From contig NW_027269959.1 of assembly GCF_030848805.1 (NCBI RefSeq), forward strand, positions 683,236 through 747,235: a stretch of 64,000 nt of DNA, read 5' to 3'. The notes below the pieces were generated by a model. The model ran no database searches, was not told the DNA's origin, and saw only the letters and a program-made list of their open reading frames with translations. Origin of the DNA: Temnothorax longispinosus. Taxonomy: Eukaryota > Arthropoda > Insecta > Hymenoptera > Formicidae. Made by a program: the position numbers and the translations under genes. This document shows positions 10,119-23,518 of this stretch, piece after piece. Position 1 is the first letter of the stretch, and the number at the start of each line of letters is the position of its first letter.

Positions 10119-12737
10119 TTAATGTTCAGTCTCCTTTATGAGATCATATGTTATTTGAAATAGTTTCTGCGCTGCATCGTCCAACATATTTCGTGGAAGT
10201 TACCTCAATCTTTGTTCAACTACGGACACAATTGCGTCCACTTCATCGTTTTGCGGAGGATCAGGCAAAGTAATTGGTGCCTGTTTATTTCTTTCACAAA
10301 AAGCATCAGCAATTCTATCAAGTGCCGAGTTAAAATTTTTTTTATTTGTGCTTTGTTTCTTATTATAGTCTGGAAAAAGACAGTATACTTAATATATAAT
10401 ATAGGTAATATTATATTTATATATAGTATATTATAGATAAAACATACTTTGTTGTCTATTTTCTTCACTTTGCTGTCTATTTTCTTCTGCATCTTTATCA
10501 ATAGTAGTAGTCGAGTCATCAGCATCAGTTCGCAGTGACACATTTGATTTCGTTCTATTAACAGTTAAGTAATTTTTTTAAATTGTTTTATATATATATA
10601 TTTTATATATATTTTTTATATAATTTATTTTCTAATTTATTAATATATATTTAATTAATTAATTTTTATTTATTTGATTAATTTTTAGTTATTTATTTCT
10701 TATTATATTAGACAATGTTAAAAGATGTAGACATTTTATTATAAGTATTCCGGAGGTACAATATAATAAAAAAATACTTACGGTTTCTGTAAGCACGAGT
10801 CGCGTAAAAATGATAAATTGTCATAGTGCTGTGTGGCAGTCAGCTGTCCACCACGACGCGCGACGGTGCGCGCGCGACGACGGCAGTAAGACGGGAGGCG
10901 CGCGGCGCGAGCAGCGGCACGGTATCGATCGGCCGGGCAGTTCAACGCGCGCCCGCTACGCGGCGCATCGCCGGTCGATTCTCTCGTAAGAAAGATTCGA
11001 CATCGACCTCTATATAAGGGGCAACCCAGCGGGGTTTCTCTAGCGATCAGCTCACCAGTCAGGGTGTGCTACTACCAAGGCCCCTGACATAATCTCTTTT
11101 GGAGACGGAGCGTGCTCTTTAAGGCCTCCGTTTGATACGGAGCGAGCTCATTCCGGGCCTTCGTTTACACCTGCTTTGCAGGGCATTAACTCTCCGCGGT
11201 AAGAGTCGACAGACTCCCTGCCGTGGAAAGGTTTCCTGGGTCGTTTACGTTTACGACCCAGCTCACCGGACAACACCGAGACCAAGGCGCTGCCTTCTCC
11301 AACTCCGATTCCGACTCCGATTCCTGCACCTGGGGCCACGACGAAGGGTCTGTTCCTGATCTCCAAGGTGGATACTTTCCTCCCGTGAAAGCCACACCTC
11401 GACCGGCCAACTCAAGTACCACACATCTAACTCCAACCGGAGCACTCTGTGGTAACGCACTCACTGGCCTCGTCTACAAGAACGTCAAGACTCCTCTCCC
11501 AGCTCGGCCTCAGTGAATCTAACTATTCGGGACGAATAATACGCAACACACCGCGTTCTACACAAATCACACTCGTCCACCTATCCGTACACATCCAAGA
11601 AATAATTTACCTGTACATAGAGCATGAATAAACCTAGCGAGATTCTACCTAATTGAATGACTGGTTATTGTGGGAACCGACGCACCTTAACCTAATCCTA
11701 ACCAACAAACCCCACATGCTGCCACTTGCTTTTCTTAGCAGGTCTTTCCGATCCACTTGCTAATGATTCGGTGCTGATGATTCTTCTATATGTATCATGC
11801 AATGACTTGAATTTTGCTTTTGCTTCAGTTTGTGATAGTTTTCCTAGAAAATCATTTTATTAATAGATTTATATTTAAGAGTTGCATACTGTTCTTGTAA
11901 TAATTTTGTTATCGATTGAATATATACTTTGCTTACCATTCAAAGCTTCAGAGACCTTTTTCCACAATTGTGCAGTAGCTTTTCTACTACGAAGTGATAG
12001 CTCAATTTGTGGATTCCATAAAGGTTCGCATGCATGTACTTCAAAAATTAGTTGCTCTTCCAGTTCAAGCAATTTCTGTTTTTCATCGACATTCAATTTC
12101 TTTCTTAGATTTTTTCTTTTATTTGTTAATATTGATGATGAGCTTTCTTGAACTGTTAACTTGATTGTCAACTAAACTTCGTCGTAATATACTTCCATCT
12201 TCTACAAATTGTAACAAGATAAAATATTGTTAAATATTATTTTAAACAGATATATATATAATAGATATTAATTTATATTACTTTTACATACCACACACGG
12301 GATAAAAATAACAAGTATTCTCATCCATATAATATTCAGTATATCCTTCAAGGCACTTGTGTTTTGTGAAGTTATCTGCATCGCATATAATCTCACATAG
12401 TCCACATGTCATGACTGGCACCAATGTCTATAGCATTAAAAATACATTTACACTTCATAGTTATACATATATGTTTAGAAATATTGACATTTTTTCTTTT
12501 ACGTTTAAAGATATAAATGGCTTTATTATTTCATTTTAAAACAAAATATTTACATAACATATATATCTATTACAAGTTATTTCAATCAAGCACAATTGTT
12601 TCAGTTAAACACTATTATAAAAATAGCTTATTTTATGTATATATACTTACTTCTTCATGTTTATCTTCCTCGAATGAATTCATCTTTGCATCTTCCACGT
12701 ATTCTTTAACAATTCTTGGTTCTGTTTGCAATAACGT
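10119..12737 (-). pseudogene. MADF-domain DNA-binding protein gene, split by a solo LTR
   Basis: Exons in minus order: 12,737-12,651; 12,427-12,292 (CGLCEIICDADNFTKHKC, a zinc-finger-like C/H cluster); 12,201-11,937; 11,843-11,717; 10,818-10,792; 10,554-10,448; and 10,369-10,119. All have GT-AG borders. The MADF domain spans exons 3-4 (EPLWNPQIELSLRSRKATA, then KFKSLHDTYRR and KKSKWQH) and resumes after the insertion with LSFLRDSCLQKP. The C-terminus (NFNSALDRIADAFCERNK) is typical of MADF/BESS-like regulators. Lesions: a 1-nt frameshift near 12,150, the LTR at 10,819-11,716 inside the domain, and a TAA at 10,202-10,200 followed by in-frame sequence. The family role is sequence-specific DNA binding in transcription control; this copy looks dead. 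Confidence 0.75.
10819..11716 (+). mobile_element. Solo LTR of an LTR retrotransposon, about 898 bp
   Basis: It starts TGTCATAGTG and ends AACCCCACA. A TATA box (CTCTATATAAGGGG) lies near 11,010 and an AATAAA near 11,627. It is much GC-richer than its surroundings. No internal gag or pol is present. It interrupts the MADF coding exon. No target duplication is evident, so a few bases may have been lost. The several open frames inside it are GC-rich artefacts. Confidence 0.65.
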
Positions 12738-13071
12738 CTGTATTAACGTGTAAATTATGTTATAAATATGTATTAATATTATAAATAAGTATATATTATA
12801 AATATGTATTGCTTATTATTTATGTGTCGTTAACCGTCGAGTAATTTGTGGTTATGTTTTCTTCAGTATACACGACACTATCAACAGTGCATCAGCGTTT
12901 GAGCAGTAAATGCTTTGTAGTTGAACTGATTCAAACTACAAAATTGTTGGCGCTGGATTACGAGCGACAAATTTGTCGCTTCAACCGCTTGTTTTAGCGG
13001 CACGTGAAATTGCGTATTAAACCTTTTCAAATAGCATTGCAAAAAATTATCAAAACAAGTGTATAAAAGAG
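12738..13071. other. Intergenic spacer
   Basis: It lies between the MADF pseudogene and the last exon of the DUF4806 gene. It contains TATTATAAAT runs and a short GC-richer part near 12,940-13,000 (GACAAATTTGTCGC palindrome). No gene is seen. Confidence 0.5.
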
Positions 13072-15423
<2,352 letters not shown>

Positions 15424-15689
15424 TCTACCACTAACCGTAAGTGAAAACGAGGTAATTTCAAAATGGATCAAGAGGGAATAGAACAAGAGGGAATGAGATT
15501 GCAGGAAGGGATTTGAAAAATACGAGGAATGATCTTTTTTATTGAATTGGATTCTAAATGTCAATAATTATATTGCCGTAAAGGGATCACTACACTCGAG
15601 GTGGTTTTTTCAGGATTTTGTAATTTCAAGCACTTTCTCTGTATTTGCGATGCTAACAATGTAATCCGTTCAGATATAAATCTTTCATT

Positions 15690-17687
15690 AATCAGGTAGA
15701 TGCTTCTGAGAATTGCACGGCACTAAAAAAAGTGATCTCGTGTTGCTATACTTATTACCTCTTACGTAAAGAACGTTATTATCGCTGAAAATTTTTGTTA
15801 TGATAAAAATCGAATCATTATTCAATTGGCAACAATTCTCATAATCTTCTGTTGAGATGGAAAATCCATCAAACTCGAGACGTTTGATCTTCATTGCAGA
15901 CCTCGAATAGTGTACGATTGGATACAATTTGCGATATTGAGTTTGAATAGGTAGAGCATTTTCTTCTGTTATACGATTCACGATTTGATGTAATGGTCTT
16001 TGCGAATTCTTAACCTGTTTCTTTATTGCCTGCAAACAGTTTTCGAATTTAAACGCGCTGAATTTATCTAAGCAGCCAAATCGGAGTTACATCAGAAGCA
16101 AGGTGCACGAGATTATGTACATTATACGTAATGTATTCCGGACCATACAATTCTCCGTAATGCGAAACAAACCAGCACAACAGAGATCGAGCATAATCAT
16201 TCATAACCAAACACAGTTTAGGATCAGATAAAATACGGATTGCTACGCTCAATGAAAGAAAATGATTATATAAATCTTTCCGCAAAACTGATTTTAAAAC
16301 CACAGGGCCGGTGTAAAGAAGAAATTGACGCAGCTCAGTATATAGCCTTCCATCTATCGATATCGTTAAGACTTCTCGGTTTTCTGCAAAATTCTTTAGT
16401 TATGAAGCATTTCATTAACTGTATAATTCTTGATGCAACCTGCAGCTGTTCGTTAGTAAGTCGAACATTTTTAGTGCCTTTAACCCAGAACTGAATAAGA
16501 CGTTTGATAACCCCCAAGCATACAAGATGCATATAATCTAAAACAACTTGAGAAACCATACCTATATTTAAATTTAATAAATCTGAATAACCCACATGAT
16601 GTTCAGGCTGTTGTTGATATTGAAAGGAATGATCGGTTCTTAATTCGTTATCTATGTCAGGAAAAGTAATGCGATGGCCCACTACATCTCCTTCTTGAAT
16701 ACATTTAGAGCATCCAAAGTATCCATTGTGACCTTTCGTATATGTGAGAAACGACTTTGCAGGTGCATCGCAAACAATTGCCTTGATAATTACACAACAC
16801 TTATGACCATCAATATCAAGGCCGTTTTCAAGAATTTCATGTCATGTCAATAATAAATTCTTTCAGATAAATATTAGCGTCAGCAGGTTTCTTGTCACCA
16901 TAGTATATGCCAGCAACGATAGGCTCCGTGTAAAAATCAGTTTCGATTGATACTAAAATTGGCCAAAATTGAGCTCGCGAACTTTTAAACAGAGGTAAAC
17001 CGTCACAGTTTATATTTATTTCTATTTTATAGGGGATAACTTGAAAGTACTTTGCAATCGAACGTTTCAGTCCACCTGTTAGTCCGAAAGGCACGCAATA
17101 GCCATCATTCATTGGCTGAATCTTGTACGACACATTTTGAGATGTTTTCATAAAAATTCGAACATTTATTGGTAAATCAGAATGACCATACAAAGAAAGA
17201 ATTTTCAACAATGCATTTACGTTTCTGTGTGGCACATTATTTTGTACAGTCCAGTAGCGTAATTGATCCGCTAAACTCATATCGACACTATTTGGAATGT
17301 CATAGTTAGTTTCGACGAAGGACTCATTACTAGAGTCACTTGACGAATATTGGTAAACTTCGAAATGTATGGGACTTTCCGCTTCCGCTATACGATTTGT
17401 CTCAATATCATCAGCATCGTCCGTGTGAATACAGACATTGCTTTGAGTTATAGGAGTATCAAAATCCGTGGAAGAAACTGATAACTGATCGTTATTGTGT
17501 ATCTCATTGGCAATTGAATAATTAAGTGGACTGACACGATCGATGTGGCAATTATGAGATAAAGGTGTTGTATCTGATGTAACCCGAAAAGCAGATGGCT
17601 GATTGTGACTGTCATGTACCGTGCGATTTGTGCATTGAGCAATTGGTTTTTTCTACATTTAGATAACGAGGAAATATCTTTTGACAT
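15690..17687 (-). pseudogene. Tnp2/CACTA-like transposase-derived gene, multiply frameshifted
   Basis: It starts at an ATG at 17,687 (MSKDISSLSKCRK). Conserved blocks follow: DGLPLFKSSRAQFWPIL, YGDKKPADANIYL, TKGHNGYFGCSKC, VVLDYMHLVCLGVIKRL, LLYTGPVVLKSVL, YNVHNLVHLASDV and LDKFSAFKFENC. This order fits the animal proteins related to plant Tnp2/Transposase_21 (CACTA/EnSpm). Single-base frameshifts are seen near 17,650 (A-run), 16,838, 16,325 and 16,070. The pieces are otherwise collinear with no introns. No terminal inverted repeats were found around it. The superfamily assignment is from motif memory and is moderately certain. Confidence 0.7.
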
Positions 17688-18228
17688 TTTTGAAAACAGT
17701 AAAAAATACTTAGTAATACTATTACGTTTACTACTACTTTTACTACAGTAAAAAATACTTGATATCATAAATTTAAACTTATAATGGATAGAAAGGTAGT
17801 GCAGATGTACATAATATTGAGGATTTTAAGTTCAATTACAGTTGGAAAATCTGTAAGATTAAGAGAAATAAAAAATGATAATAGTTTCAAATATTAACAG
17901 TTTTCTCTGTAATTTGCCTTTAGTTACACTACTATTATGACAATAATAGAAAGCATTTATTGGTATTATTACACAGTAAAAAACAATTTGTATTTGTGTT
18001 AAAATTTTTCTGTGTAGAAAGTTTTGTGTTAAATTTCTGACACAGTTGTATGTTAATTTAACATATTGTTGTTGTGTTATCTAACTTTTCTATGTTAAAT
18101 TAATATTAACCATTTTTAAGAGTTAAAATAACACAATTTATGTGTAAGTGCGTTAATACTTGGTTATATATTTTATATGTTAAAGTGACCAGATAAATTG
18201 TGTTATCTTCCTTTTTATAACAGTTAAG
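17688..18228. other. AT-rich spacer with repeated TGTGTTA motifs
   Basis: No gene. Between 17,965 and 18,225 the motifs ACACAG, TGTGTTA and TTAACA recur, with an ACACAGTAAAAAACAA tip near 17,970. This could be a degenerate short element. Confidence 0.4.
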
Positions 18229-18311
18229 CGGAGAGCACAGACTTTTGCATAACGCATAATGCGTAAGCATAAGAAAATTGATTGGTCCATATGTAAAAGT
18301 CTGTGCTTCTG
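18229..18311. mobile_element. Small palindromic MITE
   Basis: GCACAGACTTTTGCATAACG pairs with the right tip AAAGTCTGTGC. The core is GATTGGTCC. It is related to the end sequence near 4,078-4,104 (ACAGACTTTTGTATAACGC). Confidence 0.7.
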
Positions 18312-18329
18312 ATAATTACAGTGAAATTA

Positions 18330-18965
18330 CTCACTTTGATGTTGTTACGGTCGCCACTTCGTTTTATTGCGATTACGCTTTCAGGCTCGGTAGACTTCCG
18401 GATGTCTTGTGTAACTTCCTTCTTCTTCCTCAGCTTTATCGTACTTCCGCTGCGATACACGTTGTTGTCGACGACAAATTTTTACGAGCTTACAAGTCCG
18501 CGTATAACGTACGCGCCTCGTAGAAATAGTAGAGACACACGCGCGCGACGCACGCACACACGCACGCACGCACTCGCGAGGAGGCCAAGCCGCGCGCGCT
18601 GTACTCTTTTTCCGGCTCTCGTTTTCCTGCCCGCTCTCCACTTTCGGCTCGGCTCGGCTCCTCGTCGCCGGGAAGTCAACGTGCCATGTGTCGAGCCACG
18701 ATCACGTCAGCGAGTAGCGGCCCTTCACTGTCGAACCACGCGGGAAACGTCCGGAGGCGACGACGACGACGACGGACGACGACGGCGAGCCAAGAGTCGC
18801 GGGTGGGGTAGAATACTTTTCCTTCTCGTCGGATGTTGAACACTGTTGAACGATTCGTACACGGGTGACACGATGTTAACCCGGCAAAGATTGAGAAAGG
18901 AAAAACCTCGTTTCCCTCCAAAATCTCGCCAACCTTAACTTTCGCGATTGCGCGGCGCGCGGATA
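18330..18965. promoter_or_regulatory. CpG-rich island, possible promoter or 5' region
   Basis: A sharp rise in GC and CpG against an AT-rich background, with CGCACGCACACACGCACGCA tracts, GGCTCGGCTCGGCTC and a (CGA)n run near 18,755. Several frames are open on both strands because of composition, and none resembles a known protein. CpG-rich islands of this size in Hymenoptera are often promoters or 5' noncoding exons. The direction and the gene served are unknown. Confidence 0.4.
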
Positions 18966-19679
18966 GTAATATCACCACGCGCTAGGAAGTTTTATGATGC
19001 GCTACGAGCGCGGGTCATTCAAATCACTCTATTATTATGCAGTTTCTATGTTTTATTCTGAAAATGCGCAAATTGTTTATTATCGCTGTTATCGACTTAC
19101 TATTAATTTTATCATGTTTCTAGACTCTAAATTCCGGATGATAAATTAGAAAATGTTTAATTTTATTAATATTAACAATTTTGCGTATTTAGCGCTACAA
19201 CGTCAATAATATTTTAATTAACTACAAAACTGCGTAATAATGCTCACACACTCTGTTTCTCAATTATTCTATAGTTGGAATTGAACATAATTAAGTAAAT
19301 TATTAATTATAAATTATGTATTTTGTAAATTATAATTTTTGCCTTAAGGCGAACTAAAAAGCAGGCTTTTGCACAATATTAAACCTATTTCAAACAAAAT
19401 ATATATATTTAGAAACAATTGAAAATTTATAATGAAAAGCGCAGACCATTATTAGCTCTAGCAAAATAAAACGATACAGGGTTTAAAAGCCCGGGCACAT
19501 AAAAAAACGTGAGCAGTAAGCAAATCAACAGTCTTATATTGTATATGTTATTCCGTTACACCCCATTAATATTACCAGAATATTACTAGTTATACTAACA
19601 TTGATACAAGCGTGTTACGTAACAATTACACAATTTTTGTTACATAACTGTAACGCCAAAAAGATGTATAACAGTTATA
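18966..19679. other. AT-rich noncoding DNA with a half MITE
   Basis: No exon is seen. At 19,482-19,535, AAAGCCCGGGCACATAAAAA followed by GAGCAGTAAGCAAATCAACA matches one half of the palindrome at 57,427-57,602. The last 130 bp are rich in GTTAC/GTTATA motifs and end with the LINE target site GTATAACAGTTATA (19,666-19,679). Confidence 0.5.
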
Positions 19680-21517
19680 CGGTTACGGTTACGAAAGGTA
19701 CTTTATTTACCCCAAAGGGGCCTTAAAGGGCGTTTTTGAGGAACGTACCCAAACCTTTACAAACGCGGCGTTTTGTAGGGACGTACCCAACCCTGTACAA
19801 CTCAAAATAAACTTACAAATACCCCGTTCCTGACGGCCTCACATCAAGATAACATAGGCAAAACATAAAAATTATAACGTGTATAAATCCTAACCTTCAC
19901 AATCTTAAGCATAACCTTACCAATATATTGCCTCCCTACCCATCAGCAGTTTATCCTCCATTTTCTTTACAATATCCTCTTCTGTCAACTCCCCTTTTTT
20001 CTCGATTTCCTCCTCTTTCCTTTCCCTTCTCATTTCCCTTTCCTTTCCTTCTTTGATTCTTTCTTCCACCGACTTGTCTTCGTCTATTTTTACTTTTATC
20101 CTACTTCCTTTCTTCTTGCTTCCAATACTCTCCATTTATCCTCCTCACTTCTCAGCTTTCCTCTTCGCCTCTTTATTTCTTCCGCCATTCACTCCTCTCC
20201 TCTAAAGTTCCTTTGTTTTCATTCCATCTCAACTCTTTGTTGTCCACCCACATCTTCTGGTAACCAATTGTCGTTTTCTTTCCCGCCTCTTTTTCTTCTT
20301 TTGCTCTCCTTCTTATTTCCTTCTGTATATGTCTTTCCATCTTGGTGAGGTCGTCGTCCAAAAAGCTGTCATATTTTTTCCCTAACTCCCTCCTCGTTCT
20401 CATTATCTCCTTTTTGGCCTTCCAGTTCCTGCACTTCAGCATTGTCATTTTATTATCTCCGTATCCTATTTTCTGCACTTCCTCGATGACCACTTCTGTT
20501 TTATTTATTTCTCCTATCATCTTCTCGATCTTCTCCTTCCTTTCTGTTTCGTTTCTTCCCGTCGCTTCTTTCACAATTATATTGCTTCTCCTTTTTCTTC
20601 TCTCCGCCATTTCCAAATTTTTTTCTATCTCTTTCCATTTCTCTATTACTACTTCTCCCTCCTTTCCCTCTCTTCCATTCAAGCCCGTTTTTTCAACCTT
20701 TTCCTCCAGACTTTCTCTATCGAGTTTCTTTGCTTTCCCCATTCCTCCTCCCTCCTTTTAAATTCCTCCTTCAACCCTTTTATTATATCTTGTATCTCCT
20801 CTTTATCTTTTTTTCTTTCCTTTTCCTGCTCCTCCATTTTCCTTAGAATTTCTTTCAACATTTCCTCCGCCGTTATGCTCTTTTTCCCTTCTCCACCTTT
20901 TTTAATCTTTGCCGGCGGCGATCTGTTCATCTTCTTTAGCTCGTTAAATTTTTCCCGTATATCTTCTTCTAATTTCGCTGTTAATTTCTCCTCGATTTCT
21001 TCTCTTTCATTTCTCTGCATACCAGCTACTAGAGAGCCTGCGCTCCCTCTTCTCATGTCTAGCCCCTCCGTTTTCGTTGGCCTGCTCACTGTCACTTTTT
21101 CCTGTTCTGCCTCCATCTGCCACCTTTGCAGCCCTCTTTCCCCTAGCTCTTGTCCACTATGCGTTAACCAGCTTTTCCTATCCTTTCCAATATCCCTAGC
21201 CTGCCTCTTTCACCATCCTGTTCTCCTTCTATATTCCGCGTGTTCCCTGTCTGTGGCCGTTTTTCTCACAATGCCTTCCCTCTCTTCACTTCACATACTC
21301 TCAGCTCGTCCTATTTTCACTCACGGTTTTAGCACCCTTTTTCTCCTCTATTCTGTCCTTTCCCGACTTCCCTCCACTTTCTCGCAAACTCTCGCTCCTC
21401 CACTTTCTCCTCCCTCTCGAGCTTCTCCTTCAGACCTCTCCTATGCCCTCCTAATCAGCCACAATTCACTCGCCTAACCCTCACGTGCCACACTGTATTG
21501 TCCCGGAACCGAAAATC
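19680..21517 (-). mobile_element. Half-LINE: non-LTR retrotransposon with ORF1 and 3' tail but no ORF2
   Basis: It is flanked by a perfect 14-bp direct repeat, GTATAACAGTTATA, at 19,666-19,679 and 21,518-21,531. On the minus strand it has a pyrimidine-poor 5' region (21,517-21,117), ORF1 (21,116-19,917), and a 3' tail with AATAAAG and terminal GTAACCGTAACCG. Nothing resembling endonuclease or reverse transcriptase is present, so it was probably mobilised in trans. Confidence 0.8.
19917..21116 (-). pseudogene. LINE ORF1 (coiled coil, RRM-like, C-terminal domain), frameshifted
   Basis: The ATG is at 21,116. A charged coiled coil runs to about 20,745 (EEIEEKLTAKLEEDIREKF). It is followed by an RRM-like segment (RRKRRSNIIVKEA, then KTEVVIEEVQKIG, MLKCRNWKAKKEIM) and a C-terminal domain (DSFLDDDLTKMERHIQKEI, GYQKMWVDNKELRW). 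This order is that of L1-type ORF1 RNA-binding chaperones, seen in insect LINEs with trichohyalin-like ORF1. A frame change occurs near 20,735-20,740 (the frame ending at 20,679 overlaps the next starting at 20,742). A further break near 20,170 precedes a lysine/glutamate-rich end. The long frames on the plus strand here are antisense shadows. Confidence 0.8.
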
Positions 21518-21531
21518 GTATAACAGTTATA

Positions 21532-22263
21532 TTACCTGCATATAACAAATGTTAAATTGCATGTTACTTTCATGTTATGTAGCCTTTATATATCACAAGA
21601 ATAACATTATGATATTACATGTAACTTCCATGTCATATTGCCGTTATAAAATGTGTTCACTAATTCATATATGGAACAATGCGTTCAAAGATTAACCACA
21701 TAAAGAAACTGAATATCTCTTCTTAGAGAAATATTCTTTAATTATATATATGTAAATAAAGCGAAGTATCATCGAAAGATAACCTTGAATAACTTCGTTA
21801 CAAATAGTAAATATAACTTCTTCCTTTAGTTAAAGAATGAATCTTAACAGAATATTAAACGCATTAATCCAGAATAAGTATTAAGAACGTAAATCAATTC
21901 ATGTATTAATTCGCAGGACTTGAGATATATCGAGGAAAATATAGCGGTGGATCCGCGTATCGCAATTGTATATAATTTCTTAGTAAATAAAAAATAGAAT
22001 TCTTATAAGAATGTTGTATCGCACAAATAACGCAATATAATTCGTATTCAATATTAAAGGATTCCTTTCGCAAATATGTATAATGAATTACATGGATGTA
22101 ATTATCATAAGTAACTGAATTACTCGTACCACAAGCTTGCATAGAATGTATTGACTTCTTCAAAAGAAAAGTAATGAAAATTAATATTACTGAATTGGTT
22201 GCAACCAGAACAAAAGATTTGAGTACTCAAATAAAGAATGAAAATGAACGAGTATCGTTCCTT
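21532..22263. other. AT-rich noncoding DNA
   Basis: GTTATA/TAACAT-rich sequence continues from the LINE target site to about 21,660, then plain AT-rich DNA follows. No supported gene. Confidence 0.5.
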
Positions 22264-22480
22264 TCAATGCCTCATATAACGAAGGCCTTGTAAAATAAAA
22301 CAGAAATGCTTCGCTGAAATGCTGAAGCCTCTCAATGTATCGTTCTCAAAAGTGTCCTTGACCGGACTGGTATATCTCTCGAGATTTCTGAAACTGTCAC
22401 GTCTGACGGTATAATCACCGCTATATTCCAGCCGCATAAATTTTTCGATTTCTATCCCCATTGCTAGAAGTGCCCAGCAT
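22264..22480 (-). CDS. Putative 3'-terminal exon of an unrecognised gene
   Basis: A good acceptor (TTGTTTTCAG before 22,480) opens a 72-codon frame ending in TGA at 22,264. The frame has balanced composition unlike the surrounding AT-rich DNA (MGIEIEKFMRLEYSGD, RRDSFRNLERYTSPVKDTFE). No family was recognised. No upstream exon could be identified with confidence on the minus strand. It could also be a chance frame. Confidence 0.35.
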
Positions 22481-23518
22481 CTGAAAACAATATTATAATA
22501 TAACAATCACTCTTTAAATTAACTGTCATGTCACAACAATCACTCAGCTGATGCGAGCACGTGTTCTTAAAGTAACTGGCATGAGCCTCGAGAACATGGC
22601 TGCCTAAAGCACCCTTTCAAGCTTAAGCCCCATTTTCATGAATCACACTATAAACTTTTGGACAATTGCTTGTTAAAATTCCCCAGAATCACTAAAATTG
22701 ATCGTAAATGGATATTACAGGCTTTATGAGAACTTTTATGCAATATAAATTCAGTTATACACACGAATAAATGCACGTCCCATAAGAATAAACTCAGATA
22801 AAATATAAATAAATAAATTAAAAGCAGATTATTTATAAGAACATAACCTTTTGTGCCTAAAGAATACTATCACGCTAAAATAATAATTATCTTACTAGCA
22901 TTTCTCAAACATGATTATTATAAACCTGGCGAAAATAGAACGTAAAACAAACGTCAGTATAGCGTAAATTGGAAAGTAAATCAAGTGTAAGAGAAGAATA
23001 ACTGAAGTGTAAGCGAAGCACGTAAGAAGCGAAAATTGAGACATTGGAGCGTCGAACTGCTTGCATAATTATAAAAACCCGTTTTGGTAAATACAAATTT
23101 TGACCGCGCACGTAAACTCTGCATCAGTACACCTACGAAAAATGATAATAACTTTTATTTCTACAATTGTTTATTTACAAAATATTTATAACAATAAAAT
23201 AAAGAATGCTCATAAATAAGATGATACCAGAAATTCGAAACCTCTTAAGTAAAGAGAACATAACAATATCAATAAGCGAATTAAAAAGTACCAATTTATT
23301 TAATTAATAATTTGTTATTAACAAACACATGTATTACAGTATTAATAATAAAAATTTCCAATGCTATATTATACTTTAGTGAAAGTCCTACAATATATTT
23401 CCTATACACTCCTATCAAATTCCCAACCATTCCTGAGATATAAAAATAATAAAAATAAACAACTTTTATCAATATTATTATTATTAACAAAATACATATA
23501 TATATATACTTATTAAAA
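22481..23518. other. AT-rich noncoding DNA
   Basis: No exon, palindrome or repeat stands out. Only low-complexity AT runs are seen. Confidence 0.5.

Noticed and set aside
11132..11516. Several GC-rich frames in the LTR
   Set aside because: Compositional frames in an LTR with a TATA box and poly(A) signal; no gag or pol motif.
18303..18839. 178-codon frame rich in Arg/Ala
   Set aside because: CpG-rich low-complexity translation with no domain; a promoter or 5' region is more likely.
20342..21477. Long plus-strand frames rich in Phe/Ser/Pro
   Set aside because: Antisense of the purine-rich LINE ORF1; no recognisable protein and no splice context.
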